A stretch of DNA of 64,000 nucleotides from Oreocharis arfaki (Eukaryota > Chordata > Aves > Passeriformes > Paramythiidae). Location: contig VZRR01011628.1 of the NCBI GenBank assembly GCA_013398015.1, forward strand, positions 399,744 through 463,743, written 5' to 3'. The position numbers were made by a program, and so were the translations under genes. Within the stretch, counting starts at the first letter, position 1; each line of letters opens with the position of its first letter. Below, piece after piece: positions 23,792-35,420 of this stretch. The notes under the pieces were generated by a model. That model was not told the DNA's origin. It ran no database searches and worked only from the letters and a program-made list of their open reading frames with translations.

Positions 23792-25937
23792 TATATTGCT
23801 TGGCTATTTCATCAGAAAGTTCTATTATTATTATCCTGAGAGTATTTACCAATACATGTTTAGACTGTTTTGTATTGTCTACAGACATTGTACTTGTAAC
23901 TGATCTGTGCTCTCCTAAGATACATGATGTTTTAATTAGTGAATGATCTTGTAAATCTTGTTCACTTTATCATCTTTTTGCACTGGAGTATTTCTCTTAA
24001 GCTAGTGGGAAACTGAGTTAAAAACCTCCTCTGATTAAAATGCTGGTGGTGTTGAAGTCAATAATAATATTTGTACTAACTTCATTGAAAGCATGGTCTT
24101 GTCCCATTACCTGTGTGTCTGCAGCTGATAGAAATTCTCTGGGACTAGTTTCTCAATGAGCATACAATGGAGTTACACCACCAAAATGAATAGACCTCTG
24201 TCGATTTACATCTTGTGGGGTTTTAAGGAAGATGCTCTACAGGAAATGCATAGAAATGCTGAAGTCTGGAGGAGGAAAAACTTCAACAACCTCAGCTGAG
24301 GCAGGTTGTTGCAGTACAAGGGTGAGGTTGTAGTGGCTTATCTTCCCAGAGCCTTGAAACTTCACCTGTTCTGCAAAGTTGCATTTTTTCAGTTTGGTAC
24401 AGAATGCTGGGCACGATGCTGCTCCTGCCTGGCAGGATCACACACCAAACAGGCCCGCAAGAACTTCAGCAAATCCAGGCCACAGAGGTAGAAACTGCTG
24501 CAAATAATAGTCACAGTTATTTCACAGATCACAGATGACACTTTCAATTAAGATAGATCCTCTTCAGTTACTACTGTTTTTCAGACTTCCATAATTTAGG
24601 TGGAGTCTATTCATGCCAGAGAGCTGTCTCAGGATTACAGTATTTTTTTTTTAAATTTGGGGAGAAATTTTTTAAAACTTGCTGACTAACTTGTTTACCC
24701 TACCATAGTCCTATTATTTCTTCATGTATTTTCATCAAGGAATATTTTCTGTATAACAGATGAGGTCATTGTTTGGAACAACAGAGATGCTATTCCCAAT
24801 TCCCTCTCCCATTTGATACCAAATAATTTCAATCAAAATGTTATGTGAAAGTAGTTCCCTGATGAAAGACACTCCAAAAAAATGGGTTCATTTCATATAA
24901 AATCATCTGAAAGTTTTATAAGGAGCCTAGAAGACTGATTTTAATTAAATATATAACTTAACTTTTAGGAGCCTCTAACTTGGAAAAGATCATGTGTCTG
25001 TTATCATGACCTTACTGAAAGTTTTAAACAGTTGCCTGAAATATTATTGAACTAAAGAAGCTTTTGACCCTACTTCTGAGTGGAAGACACAAGAAAGATA
25101 CATCATGTTGCATATTTACTTATATCACACTCATCTGCTTGAAAACACCCAACTCATCTTGGCAGGAGCGATGAAACTCCTCATTAAGCTGTTAGAAAAA
25201 AAAGGGAAAGAGAGGGAGAGAACTCTAATTAAGCAGCTTGACAAAAATTCTGACCCATAATAGATTAAATAAGCTTTCTGTTCAGCAATAATTCCTGGTA
25301 CTAAGTGAGTCCACCGGGAACAGGTATATCCGATACTGCAGGTTGATAAATAAATGTATTTACTGTTTGGAAAAGCTTCAGGAGGAAGCCTGCTTCTTTT
25401 ATTTTCACTTTATTATTACAGACTTCAGAATACACTTCAGTTTTTGGCATGTGGGAAGAAACCACTGAAATCTGTGGTTCTTCAAATTATTTGCTAAGGT
25501 GACTGACATATGCTTTTGAAGAGGAAAATTTCTTTTTTAAATATAATTTAGTAATACATTTTAACTTTTCCTTCTCTAAGGAAAAAAATATCCCTTACTG
25601 CTTAAACAGGATTGCCCACACAAAATATCTGAGGATTTCAGTGCTGGAGTGCAAGTCTTGGCCGCTTGGACCAGATGTTTGAGAGTAATGCCATTAGCTG
25701 TTACAACTTGAACCATTCACTGTCAACCAGAAAAAAACCCAGTTCCATGCTTCTCAGAAAGTCATCCTAAAAAAGTATTTGAAGGACTGGTGCTTTGAGA
25801 TAAGCTTCATCAAGAATATGCTTCTGTAAATCTGTATTTAAGGTATTTAAGGCTTTTATTCAAAAGCAGGACAGAGGAAGGTGGTCTTCCAAAATCTATG
25901 GGTTTCTGATATTTTATTTTTTTATCTGGTTGTTTTT

Positions 25938-25962
25938 TGTTTGTTTGTTTGTTTGTTTGTTT
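25938..25962. repeat. (TTTG)n microsatellite
   Basis: Six TTTG units, ending in T/C-rich sequence. Confidence 0.9.
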
Positions 25963-26069
25963 TCTTCTTTCTTGCAGTACTTGCTCAAGAAAAGCTTTTA
26001 CTGGTGACATTTTTTACCATCCCATGGGAGCAGCTGAGGGAGCTGGAGATAATTAGCCTGGATCATTCT

Positions 26070-26215
26070 TGGAGTCACCATGCCCAGAAGTGTTCAAAGA
26101 CATGTGGATGTGGCAGTTAGGGACATGGTTTAGTGGTGATTTTGGTGGTGTTGGCTTAATGGCTGGACTCTGTGGTCTTGGAGGTCTTTTCCAGCCTTAA
26201 GGATTCTGTAACTCT
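26070..26215 (+). mobile_element. CR1 LINE 3' end (GGTCTTTTCCA tail type)
   Basis: In order: 'ggagtcaccatgcccagaag', 'gtgttcaaagac', 'ggcagttagggacatggttt', 'agtggtgattttggtggtg', 'ttaatggctggactc', and 'ggtcttttccagcc' plus 'gattctgtaact'. This is the last ~145 bp of a CR1 copy and is strongly 5'-truncated. Confidence 0.88.
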
Positions 26216-28261
26216 GTCCTCACAGAGCAGAGTTTCTTCTTTTGTTCTTCCTGGCTGAGATATAATGACCTTCAGGCTGGTGGGATGAAAAATGCACAAG
26301 GTTATATACCTGCTCTGAATTCTTTCTGTGATTAAATTGTTTGCTTCCCTGCCTCTCATCGATGCTCTACTGCTGTGGATATAATTTGCCCAGCATGAAG
26401 ACTTACAGAAAATATGCACAACAGCAAAAATTTTATTTGGGTTCCAGTGAAAATAAGAATTCCCAAACTTTTACCAGAGAGAAAAGAAATATGTAAAAAA
26501 TAAATGAAGCTATTTTTACATACATACATATATATATATATTCCCATTTGCAATTACTCTGTAATTCTCTCCACTGCTCACTTACGTCCACCTGCATCAT
26601 AGCAACACACTGAAGTTGAAGCTTAATCATGAACCAAGCAGCATGAGTTCAACCACAGGCAAAGGGAGCTACCAGGGGTTACTTTACGTCAGAACACTGT
26701 GGAATACATCCAGCTATACATTTCCCCTCCAAAACTGTAAATTAACTCATTGATAAATAAGAAAAAAAAAAAAAAGGTGTTGATGTGTGGTGTCATGGGG
26801 CTTTGGCAGAGAACGGAGAGGCCTTTTATATTCTAGCCCAGTGCTCCTACTTTCAATTAAAAATGAAAAGCTTGCTCAAACTGGGAAGATGATATTTCAA
26901 CCAGGTTGCTTCACTTGAAGTTGGTTTCTGAGAAGAGTCTCAGTTGCCTTAAAGCCTCAGGGCACCTTTCTTTGAGGATCATTGGTTGATTTACACAAAA
27001 CAGTTCATTGCTATAAATCAAAAATCCAAAGAGTATGTTGATTTACTCTGGGCTGCTGTTTACAGGAATCGGGTTTTTTTATTGTTGTTGGTTTTTTTTT
27101 TTTTTTTTTTTTTTTTCAGGACAGAAATAATCTCTGAAAAGCAAATCCTTGAAAACTCTGGCTTATATCTGTGAATAAGGAATAAAGAAGCTTAGCAAGT
27201 TTACAGTTTTTAAACAGGTCAGAAGGAAAAATCCACCTTTTTTCATATTATCTTTAACATTCCAACAACAATTGAGAGATTAAGTTTGCTATGTGAACTT
27301 TGTATAAGCTCTTTAAAAAAATATGCAGAAAAAATATTTTCCTGTAATTTGGGAAATGTTTATTTACACTGTATAAATATTCTCCTGATATATAGAAAAG
27401 CGGAGAGCAAGAGCAATTTGCCAGTATATAAGAGCTGAAAGTGAAATCAACCATTAACAACAATGAACCCAGCCATGAAAAAAAGTGATGGGGTGGTAGA
27501 TATTTAGGGTAGGACTCATCTCACTTAATTTTATCTGTCTAAGCATTAGGCATCAAATTTACACTGTGATTCCAGACTTTCTTCGTAGTCAACGGAGAAA
27601 AACAGTTGCTGCAAGAGGGTGATTGATCTCCCCGCTCCCATCTTAGATATCTTTTTGTTGATGCATTAGTTGTTCATGAATTTTGTTGCTCATCTGGAAG
27701 TGATATCCTTTCTCTGCTGAGTACAGAAGTTGTCTTGATACTCAGCTTAAAATGCGTGCCTCACATTTAGATAGACAAAATTCAAGGGAGTGGATACCGT
27801 ACTGTTTGTTTTTTATTTGATATAGTGTTTAACCTAGATACTTTTTCCTCTGTTTAAAAGCATATCTAACTTACCATTTCAAACACCAAATTAGCTGAAA
27901 TCCCAGATGTGACTTTTTGAGTTTCCCCAACACTCTAGTATGTGTTTTGTTTAATGAAATCATCCCACTTAATCTATATTCTTCAAGTGTCGGAGAAGCT
28001 TTGGCTCTATTTCATAGCGTAAGGGTTGAATTTCTGTTATATTCCAGATTCCTTCTTTGTTAGCAATTTGATCATGAACATACACAGCTCTACCTGGTAT
28101 CAAAAGGAATCTCAGAATGAAAGAATATTTTCTACTACCACTTCTGATTTTTCATTATGTCAAATATCTGCTGTGGATAGAAGATACTGAGGTGGAAATA
28201 AAGATAACAAGAGGCACTTGATGCTGAATAAGATAATAGGAATGCAGCCTATATCTCATTA
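26216..28261. other. Unassigned non-coding DNA
   Basis: No gene is recognised. It contains a short CATA/TA repeat (26520-26541), a run of about 15 A (26761-26775) and a T tract (27092-27116). A patch near 27541-27600 resembles old amniote repeat words. Minus frames at 26156-26419 and 26356-26630 are short and without motifs. Confidence 0.55.
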
Positions 28262-28998
28262 AGTCCAGAGGAACCTGGGCAGGCTGGATAGATGGGCTGA
28301 GACCAGTTGTGTGAGGTACAAGGCCAAGTTCTGGATCCTGCTTTTGGGTCACAACAACCCCTGCAGCTCCAGGCTGGGGCAGAGTGTCTGGAAAGCTGCT
28401 GAGTGGGAAAGGACCTGGGGGTGCTGGTTTTCAGTGGCTGAACCTGAGCCCAGGTGTGCCTGGATGGCCAAAAAGGCTGATGGCACCTGCCCTGTGTCAG
28501 CAATGGTGTGGCCAGTGGGACCGGGGCTGTGACCATACCCCTGTCCTGCGCACTGCTGAGACCCCAGCTCAAATCCTGGGGTCAGTTTTGGGGACCTCAC
28601 GGCAAGAGAGACATCGAGGGGCTGAAGCATGTCCAGAGGAGGGCAATGGAGCTGGGGAAGGGTCTGGAAAATGAGTCACATGAGTAAGAGCTGAGAGAAT
28701 TGGGGGTATTTATTCTGGAGCAAAGGAGGCTCAGAAGTGACCACACCACTCTCTACAACTATCTGAAACGAGGGTGTAGCAATGTGGGAGTCAGTTTCTT
28801 CCGCAATGTGAAAAAGAGAAAAAAAAAAAAAAAAAAAAAGAGGAAGTGGTCTCAGCCTTCACCAAAGTTTAGATTGGATATTAGGGAAAATCTATCCACA
28901 AAGAGGGTTATTAAGCACTGGGGCAGACTGCACAGGGAAGTGGTGATCTCAATGGACTCAATGGTCTTAAAGCTTTTTTCCAACCAAAAAAATTCTAT
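28262..28998 (+). mobile_element. CR1 LINE ORF2 C-terminus and 3' end, with A-tract insertion
   Basis: About 735 bp are collinear with the CR1 ORF2 C-terminal region. I see an LGHNNP block near 28345, an AERDLG-like block near 28410, an AKKA block near 28468, a block like QFWAPH near 28577, LYNYLK(R)GCSNVGV near 28750-28790, KFRLDIREN near 28866, and a block like KHWxRLxREVV near 28913. The frame shifts several times. A run of about 20 A (28818-28838) lies within the coding region where the family has a short S-D-R-T-R-type motif. The usual tail before 'tcttaaagcttttttccaac' is shortened. The copy is inactive. Confidence 0.88.
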
Positions 28999-30483
28999 TA
29001 TTCAACAAATCTAGGTATTCAAACACCTTGTCAGAATCTGGCACACTTTTTCCATGCCCTGATTTCAGGTACCATTTTCACAAATGCATTATGCCAGCCA
29101 TTGCTAGATGCTAAACGCCATGTACGTGGTCTACAACATTTTTAGAAAAGATTCTAAACACAAAAAAATGGACAATATGTGGCAATCATTATGCCATGGT
29201 TTTTTTATGCCTTAAATATTAAGTGTAAGAAAAAACAGCTGAGGAAATTAAGTATTGCAATTCATGGTAAAAAAAACAACAACTACATATTGGAGTATCA
29301 TTTTATCCAATTGTGTTTTATGATGTGTATCTTGGAACATACTGCTTCTGATAATTTTGGTCTTTTTTCATTTTCCTCTGGAACATTTGGAGCTATCACA
29401 GGCTGATGAAGGAACCGGATGGATGAGCCATGATATCCTTTAGTATAACTCCAAATTTCTAGAACATTTTCCGAACACTTTTGATATTACAAATAAGGAT
29501 CTGTATTCAAAAAGCTGAGTAAAAAGCTTTAAAAAAATAAAAAACCTTCTTGAATTTCACAAGAAGATATTTACTATCTATAAATCCTCAGGCTAATTGT
29601 TTGTCCTTATAAATATATTGTAAGACAAGATCTAGATGCCAATACGGGGGAATGTTACCTTGCTGGTTTCCTACTCCATTATTATAGTAAAAAAATGACA
29701 GTATAAATCCGTAGAATTTGTGATGTCAGGAAGAGGAAGAGAGCTACAAACACATTAGTTGTTGATTGTTTAATAACTCCATACCAGTCCTGCTGTATTT
29801 TCCTCTTTGTGGCAGCAACCTCATTCTTCGGTGCCTCAGCATTGGGGTTTGGATATGGCCAAAAAATAATATTGTTTATGATCAGCCAGCCAAGCAAAAT
29901 TATTTTGGGCAACTCTACGTGAAAAACTTCTATCCCTTAAAAAATATTTGAAATGTTTCTATTTTTCCATCTGCAGCTCTTTTGAGGGTTTCTAAGACAT
30001 ATACTTATCTACAAGCTTACTCTTGTTTTTATGTTCCCTAAAAATTGGCCTCTCCTCACACTAACTAGGAAAACAATACAAACACAACAAAGGTAACTGA
30101 GCAGTGGCCTCTTCTTTAGCACAATTCCTTCCTACCCCAAGGCTGTCAATTGATTTAACACTGAGGACAGTAGAAACAGACATAAACCAAGTGCTTAGGA
30201 AGCTTGTAAGTCCAGAATAAAGTTTGATCAGTGAGGGAAAGCTTATATATTTAACTATTAATTTGGGAAAGCGCACACACATAAAGAGAAGCTGATAATG
30301 AGTACATTCTGCAGGCCTTCCTTAATGTAGTGGAGGATTTTACATTATCTTGGGCCATACCATGAATGGGGTGTGAAATGCCTGAACTGTCATAACAGAT
30401 ATCACATGCCTATGGCAGCCAAAGTGAGAAGATCAAGGAATATATTCAGTAAGGAGAGAGCTTTTTTGGGCCATATATTCATC
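28999..30483. other. Unassigned non-coding DNA
   Basis: No gene or repeat family is recognised. The minus frame 29682-29912 (76 codons) has hydrophobic ends but no known family signature. Confidence 0.55.
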
Positions 30484-30727
30484 AGGACAAGATGGAATGG
30501 CCAATAGATGCACAATGGAGGTTTAGATTGGATATTGGGAAAAAATCTTTTTACTAAGAGGGTGGCCAGACACTGGAAATGAGAAGTGATGGAATAGCCA
30601 TCCCTGAAGGTGTTCAAAGTCAAGGATGTGGCATCTGGGGACATGATTTAGTGGTGTACACAGTGGTGCGGTTGAACTCAGTGATCTTAAAGGTCTTTCC
30701 CGACCTAAACAAGTCTATGATTCTGTG
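30484..30727 (+). mobile_element. CR1 LINE 3' end
   Basis: The sequence includes 'aggacaagatggaatgg', 'ggaggtttagattggatatt', 'gatggaatagccatccctga', 'ggacatgatttagtggtg', 'gttgaactcagtgatcttaa', and 'aaggtctttcccgacc' followed by 'tatgattctgtg'. It covers the last part of ORF2 and the 3' end of the tail type also seen at 26070 and 28262. One large frame is broken by stops. Confidence 0.9.
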
Positions 30728-32189
30728 TTTTCCAGAAAGGAGGAGGCTGCTGTATGGCTGTTTCTGACTTCAGCATACTTCCTTCTGCATTTTTCTTGAA
30801 AGTCAGAACTTTGGGGTGCAGAGACAAACACCAGAACGACCTCTGAAGATGCAGCCCAGGAAAATAAGCTACACTTCTGCAACTTCCAAGCCACATGTAT
30901 TTTTTCACAATAGTTTGACCACCCATGATGCAAAGCAGATACAAGGCAAGCTTTGTATCAAGGCAAGCCTTGTCAGTCAAGTGATTTTTTTTCCATTTCA
31001 CCTAAAATTTGCAGAATGGTGCCTCAAAAAGCAATCTGGTGGTCTTCATGGTTTGTCCAGTCATCATCCACAGCCAGCATTTAAGTACATGGAACACAAG
31101 ATCCCATCTTCCCTAATAGAATCACTTAAACACACAACTCCAGCCATCCCCACCAAGACAATGTGGGTGAGATTCCCATGAGAAATCTGCTGTGACATTG
31201 TGCTGGTCCCTTCTGTGTCAGCAGCATTGAATGCTCTTAGGTAAAGCTTTTTTTGATAGCATTGCACAGGAATCACGACAGAAGTCTGTTAAGGTTTTAT
31301 GACTTTTCAAGGTGCTCTTCCAACTCATGGTTCCTGTTAAAAATCTGTATCTTCTCTTAACTACAGCTGCCTCAACTTTTTCACATGGGAACTGAGGAAG
31401 GATCTTTGTGCAAATATATATTTTGCTTGGGATTTTTTTTTCATTTTCATTTTCTTTTCTTAGTTCAGAGCAATGTTCCCTTATTCCTTTACCTGGGTGT
31501 TGATATATAGGCAGCTAAAGTATAACTTACTTCATACAGGTATGGAGAAGGGCTTGAAGGAGTGGAAAATGTAGAAATCGTTTGCTTTTATGTGTACACG
31601 TTCTTGGCTATTCCCCCATATGCTATTTCTGCACAGAAGAATATGGCATAGCCCTACTTTCTTGAAGATTCCCACTGTGCCCAGGAGGAGAGTCTATGCT
31701 ACAAGGAGAAATTCTGGGAGGTACAAAGCATCCTTCACTGGTAGAAGAAACCCTCATCTCCTTGTGACTTGCTTCCAGCAAGCAACTTACAGAACTGAGT
31801 CTGGAACTCTCCAATGAACAGCAAGAGCCAGGAAATTAAAACAGATTACCAGGTGACAGCCCAGGATTGCCACCCCTCACTGGGTCTTTTTCTTATATGA
31901 GGGGAGAAACAGGTTACAGTTGAAAAGAGATAAAGAAAATAGTGAGAAATAGAGTTATCTGAAATTTGAAATAATGAAGGTCTCATCACATTTCTGCACC
32001 CTCAAGGAAAAAAACTGTTCAGATTCAAGAGTTTTCTTCAATCTAGGACAGAGATAAGCTCTTAACCTCTCAGGCAAACCTTTTCCCTAACCCTCTAGAG
32101 CTCCCAAACAAACATAGATGGACCTTTCAGTTCCCTCAAATCAGATACACCTTCGCTTTTGCATTATTTGTTAAGATGAATTGGGTTCC
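30728..32189. other. Unassigned non-coding DNA
   Basis: No gene is recognised. The plus frame 30816-31181 (121 codons) overlaps minus frames and has no motif. The perfect inverted repeat 'caaggcaagccttg' near 30959-30972 is too short to interpret. Confidence 0.55.
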
Positions 32190-32410
32190 CTCGCAGTGGT
32201 GCAGCGGTGGTGAGGCAGCACATTTGTCAAGCAGCAGATCTTGAGCTCCAAGCCTACCTGGACAGACAAGAACAATTGTAGCTGCTGCTTAACATATCTA
32301 TTACGGTAGTGCCTAAACGGCTCGGACAGCCTGGGACTCTACCAAGGTCAATGTTGCACAGACTAAAGCACAAATAATAGTCCAACAGATATACAATCTG
32401 TAACACTAAG
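32190..32410 (+). mobile_element. tRNA-headed ancient SINE-like relic
   Basis: The left part has a sequence that fits the polymerase III A-box consensus exactly (TGGTGCAGCGG, 32197-32207). About 42 bases later there is a degenerate B-box-like 'cttgagctcc' (32240-32249), which is tRNA spacing. The right part (about 32300-32400) begins 'attacggtagtgcctaaac' and ends 'atacaatctgtaa'. It resembles an amniote repeat frequent in turtles and crocodilians ('attacggtagc.cctagag', 'cttacaatct'). The two halves together look like one old tRNA-derived SINE. It is not a functional tRNA: the acceptor and T stems do not pair. Confidence 0.5.
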
Positions 32411-35150
32411 CTAAATCAGGAGGATAAGAAATTATGACTTATGAGGCAGCATTGAACTATGTGGTATCCGACTGAGTGACTCTTATCACGAAACCTTGGC
32501 CCTGCTAAATACGCCAGGGGAGTAGAAGCTGCACCCAATGAAGTCTGGATAATATCTTTCCATTTAATGAGTCTGGCATCTAAACAAGCTATATAAGGTC
32601 ATCTAACATCACCAGCATTAATGATGAAATCTGCCATAATAGCTGCAGTTCTTCAGTCATCATATAAATGCACTGAAAACTTTGTGTTGTGAGTCTACTG
32701 AGCTTAACACGGTAGGGTGCTGCTGCACACAGGGACAGCTGACAACAGTGTTATTGGCAATTAGTTATTCTGTAGTGGCTGAAATAATTTCCTTATCTTA
32801 TGTAAGATCATAACCACGTTGCTCTTGGAAGGGTGGAAGCAGGAGATAACACAGACATTGTTTCAGGACATGCAATTTTAAATTATAGATGAAATACCCT
32901 GCTTGATTCAGCTGACATTCAGCCAAAATCCACGAGCTCACATTCTTCCATAATAACTATATTTACCACTACTAGAACAGAATTCAAATCATTCAGTATG
33001 TAGCCCTAATAATAAACCTATATGACTAGGGGCTGCTTCTTCAACATTATTTCCACCTAATTTATAATCAAGATGTTCAATTAATAATTTCAGCATTTTA
33101 CGCAGTGTTAAGTCAGCTGAAAAGCATGTGATTTTTTCCATTTTTCATTTTTCAGAATGCTGAGGAATGCATAATAACCTAACAGAACAAGAATGCCAGG
33201 AAAGCAACAATTATTAACAGACTAATGGGAAAAATAAAAGGTTCAAAAAGAAAAGCTGGAAAGTTGATTGAGTCTCATAGAAAATGTAAATGCACTAAAC
33301 AGTTCCAGAATAAAAGCAGAAAAGTCTACAATGCATTTCCATGGATATTACAGTTTTCTTGTGAGTGACAGGTGAGATTAGAATTTTCTTGGTGGATAGT
33401 GCACATGCACTTCTCCCACACGTTTGCTTGTTTTATGCCTCTGGGACTGAACCCAAGTGGTCACAGGCGATCCCTGGATGCGATGGACAACCAGATCAGG
33501 GCAAACCACTTTGGCTTGGCTGGGAGTGGTGAATCCTTCAGGGTGCTGCCTGTTTTCCCACTAAATATGTGTTGTGCTGATTCAGATATGGCCCAGTTAG
33601 ACAAGTCTATCTTCTAATTTGTCTCCTTGGTGACTTTGTGAATGGGCTATGAAAGCATTGAAGGTAGGAGGGAAGAGAATTGTTGAAATCTGGATTGTTT
33701 CGCACACAGCTTTCATTTACTCTACTTCAGTGACCTCTCCTGACCTTTGAAGGGACAAGCCCCCGGAATACACTGGTGGCTTCTCTCAGAACAACCAAAT
33801 TCAAGGCCCTAAATTAGTAATCCCTGGCACTTAATGCTGTCCTTGGCAGAAAGGCCAAAGACTGAACGGATACCAAACTAACTGCAAAATACTGATGTAT
33901 GTTTTCTTTCTAAGCAGAAAGAGGACACGTTGTCATGAAGAATGTTACTCAGATCTTTAAAACTACTGTTATATGTGCCGTGGAACATAAAGGACTCTTC
34001 TGAGTCTTCCATCATAACTAAATAAACTTAGTACATAATGCAATGGAAACTGATGGGAAGTATATTAGTCACATATTTACAGCTGGATTAGGTTTCTTAC
34101 ATGTTCCTACTCAATTGTCTTAGAACCTTGTTCAGCTTGCAATTGCTGGGAGGTGAAAAAAATGAGATATAGTCTGCAGAGTTTGAAAACTTAATTCAGT
34201 ATTTTTACCTGTATGGCTTTGTTTCACCACTGGCAGTTTAATTAGAAAACATTCAATTTGTGTTTAAGAGCTTGTACTTGGATTTTTTCTATTTCCCTAA
34301 CTTAGCATGATTTCACTATCCAAGATTATCAATAGAGGATTTTTTTTTTAATATTCTTTTTCCTTTGTTCATCACAAAGTGTCTCCCTAAACCGCCTCTT
34401 TAAAAACTGAATGCCTTTCCATTCAAAAAAACTCTCCAAAACTCATAAAATATAAATGCTGCTTCACTCTTTTGTTTTCTATAGAGTACCAGGTTATATA
34501 TCCAACTTGATTGTACTGATTAATATAGGAATATTAAGCCTAGAATTAGGAACCCTGAAGTTTTTTTTAATTTTTTTTCGTTAGTAATCCACTCCTTCTG
34601 TGAATTCATTAAGCCAATTAAATGTCCATTGAAGGCTTCTAAAAGTGTGTAAATAATATTTTAATATCCCTGAAAAGGACGTAAAAGCTAAGTAAATTAA
34701 TAGTGAGGACACCAGTGGAAGTCCCACAGATGCAAGCCTTTGTTGGTTTGCATTGCATATTCTAATATATTATGTATCTATTTAAAACTGATATTTTTTA
34801 TAAAATCCTCAAAGTCTTCCTTATGAAATACTTTCCTAACTTTACATGTTTCCTTTTTTAATTCCTCTCAGGTGAAGCAAAGGCCTAATAATGCCTGACA
34901 TGAAATGTTTCTTCTGATAATTATATAACACGAAGTGTGACATTTTTCTCTGTATTTCCCAGCTTTTATGTGCGACACATATAAGTTTGTGAGATAAATT
35001 CAGTACAGTTTGCCACTGAAGGTGGACACTGCTCTCTGTGTTGGATACTTCAGTTGTACTCTTCATATAAACCAAGTAATCTGGAGAGGAATGATTTTTC
35101 GTCTTTTATGTATAGAAAAGCCAGTCTGGACAACCAGAGATATATTCTAC
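32411..35150. other. Unassigned non-coding DNA (2.7 kb)
   Basis: No gene, mobile element or notable microsatellite is recognised, which makes this one of the cleaner unique stretches of the window. The frame 33372-33617 has no motif. Conserved non-coding elements could lie here, but this cannot be judged from one sequence. Confidence 0.5.
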
Positions 35151-35420
35151 CTCTTATGACAGGGCAGCCTCAGAGGTCCACAGCTTTGAGTCTGCTCCAG
35201 GGGTGGATATTTCCCTGAGCTTTAGCCCCTGAGATCCCACTGTGTGAGACTGACCTGCAGCACCACATAACAGGCTGTCCCCACACCGACTTCGGGTTCC
35301 TTCCCTTTCTGACAAGCTGTGCTGGTGTCCCTCCTTAGGCTGCTGCAGTCCCACAGAGAAGCCACAACCAGCAAGCCAGGAGCCAGGATGAGAGGAGCAT
35401 ATGGGTGTCATCCTGAAAAG
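35151..35420. other. Locally GC-richer block, unassigned
   Basis: The composition rises clearly above the flanks and an 85-codon minus frame (35154-35411) crosses it. It encodes a Ser/Gly/Leu-rich peptide with no family signature. It could be an old LTR piece or a regulatory patch. Confidence 0.3.

Larger units (their letters stand above)
22331..26069. other. Unassigned non-coding DNA (3.7 kb)
   Basis: No gene is recognised. It contains A-rich and T-rich tracts and a TTTG microsatellite listed separately. A region at 24165-24216 ('ggagttacacca', then 'tcgatttacatc') resembles a word pair frequent in old amniote repeats, but not strongly enough to name. Frames such as 22374-22577 have no domain signature. 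Confidence 0.55.

Noticed and set aside
24165..24216. Words shared with old amniote repeats ('ggagttacacca', 'gatttacatc')
   Set aside because: Too short and diverged to assign to a family without a profile search.
27092..27119. Long T tract followed by CAG, resembling a splice acceptor
   Set aside because: No exon with coding potential follows, and poly-T tracts are frequent here.
32190..32262. Possible functional tRNA gene
   Set aside because: The A box is good but the acceptor and T stems do not pair and the B box is degenerate. It fits a SINE head better.
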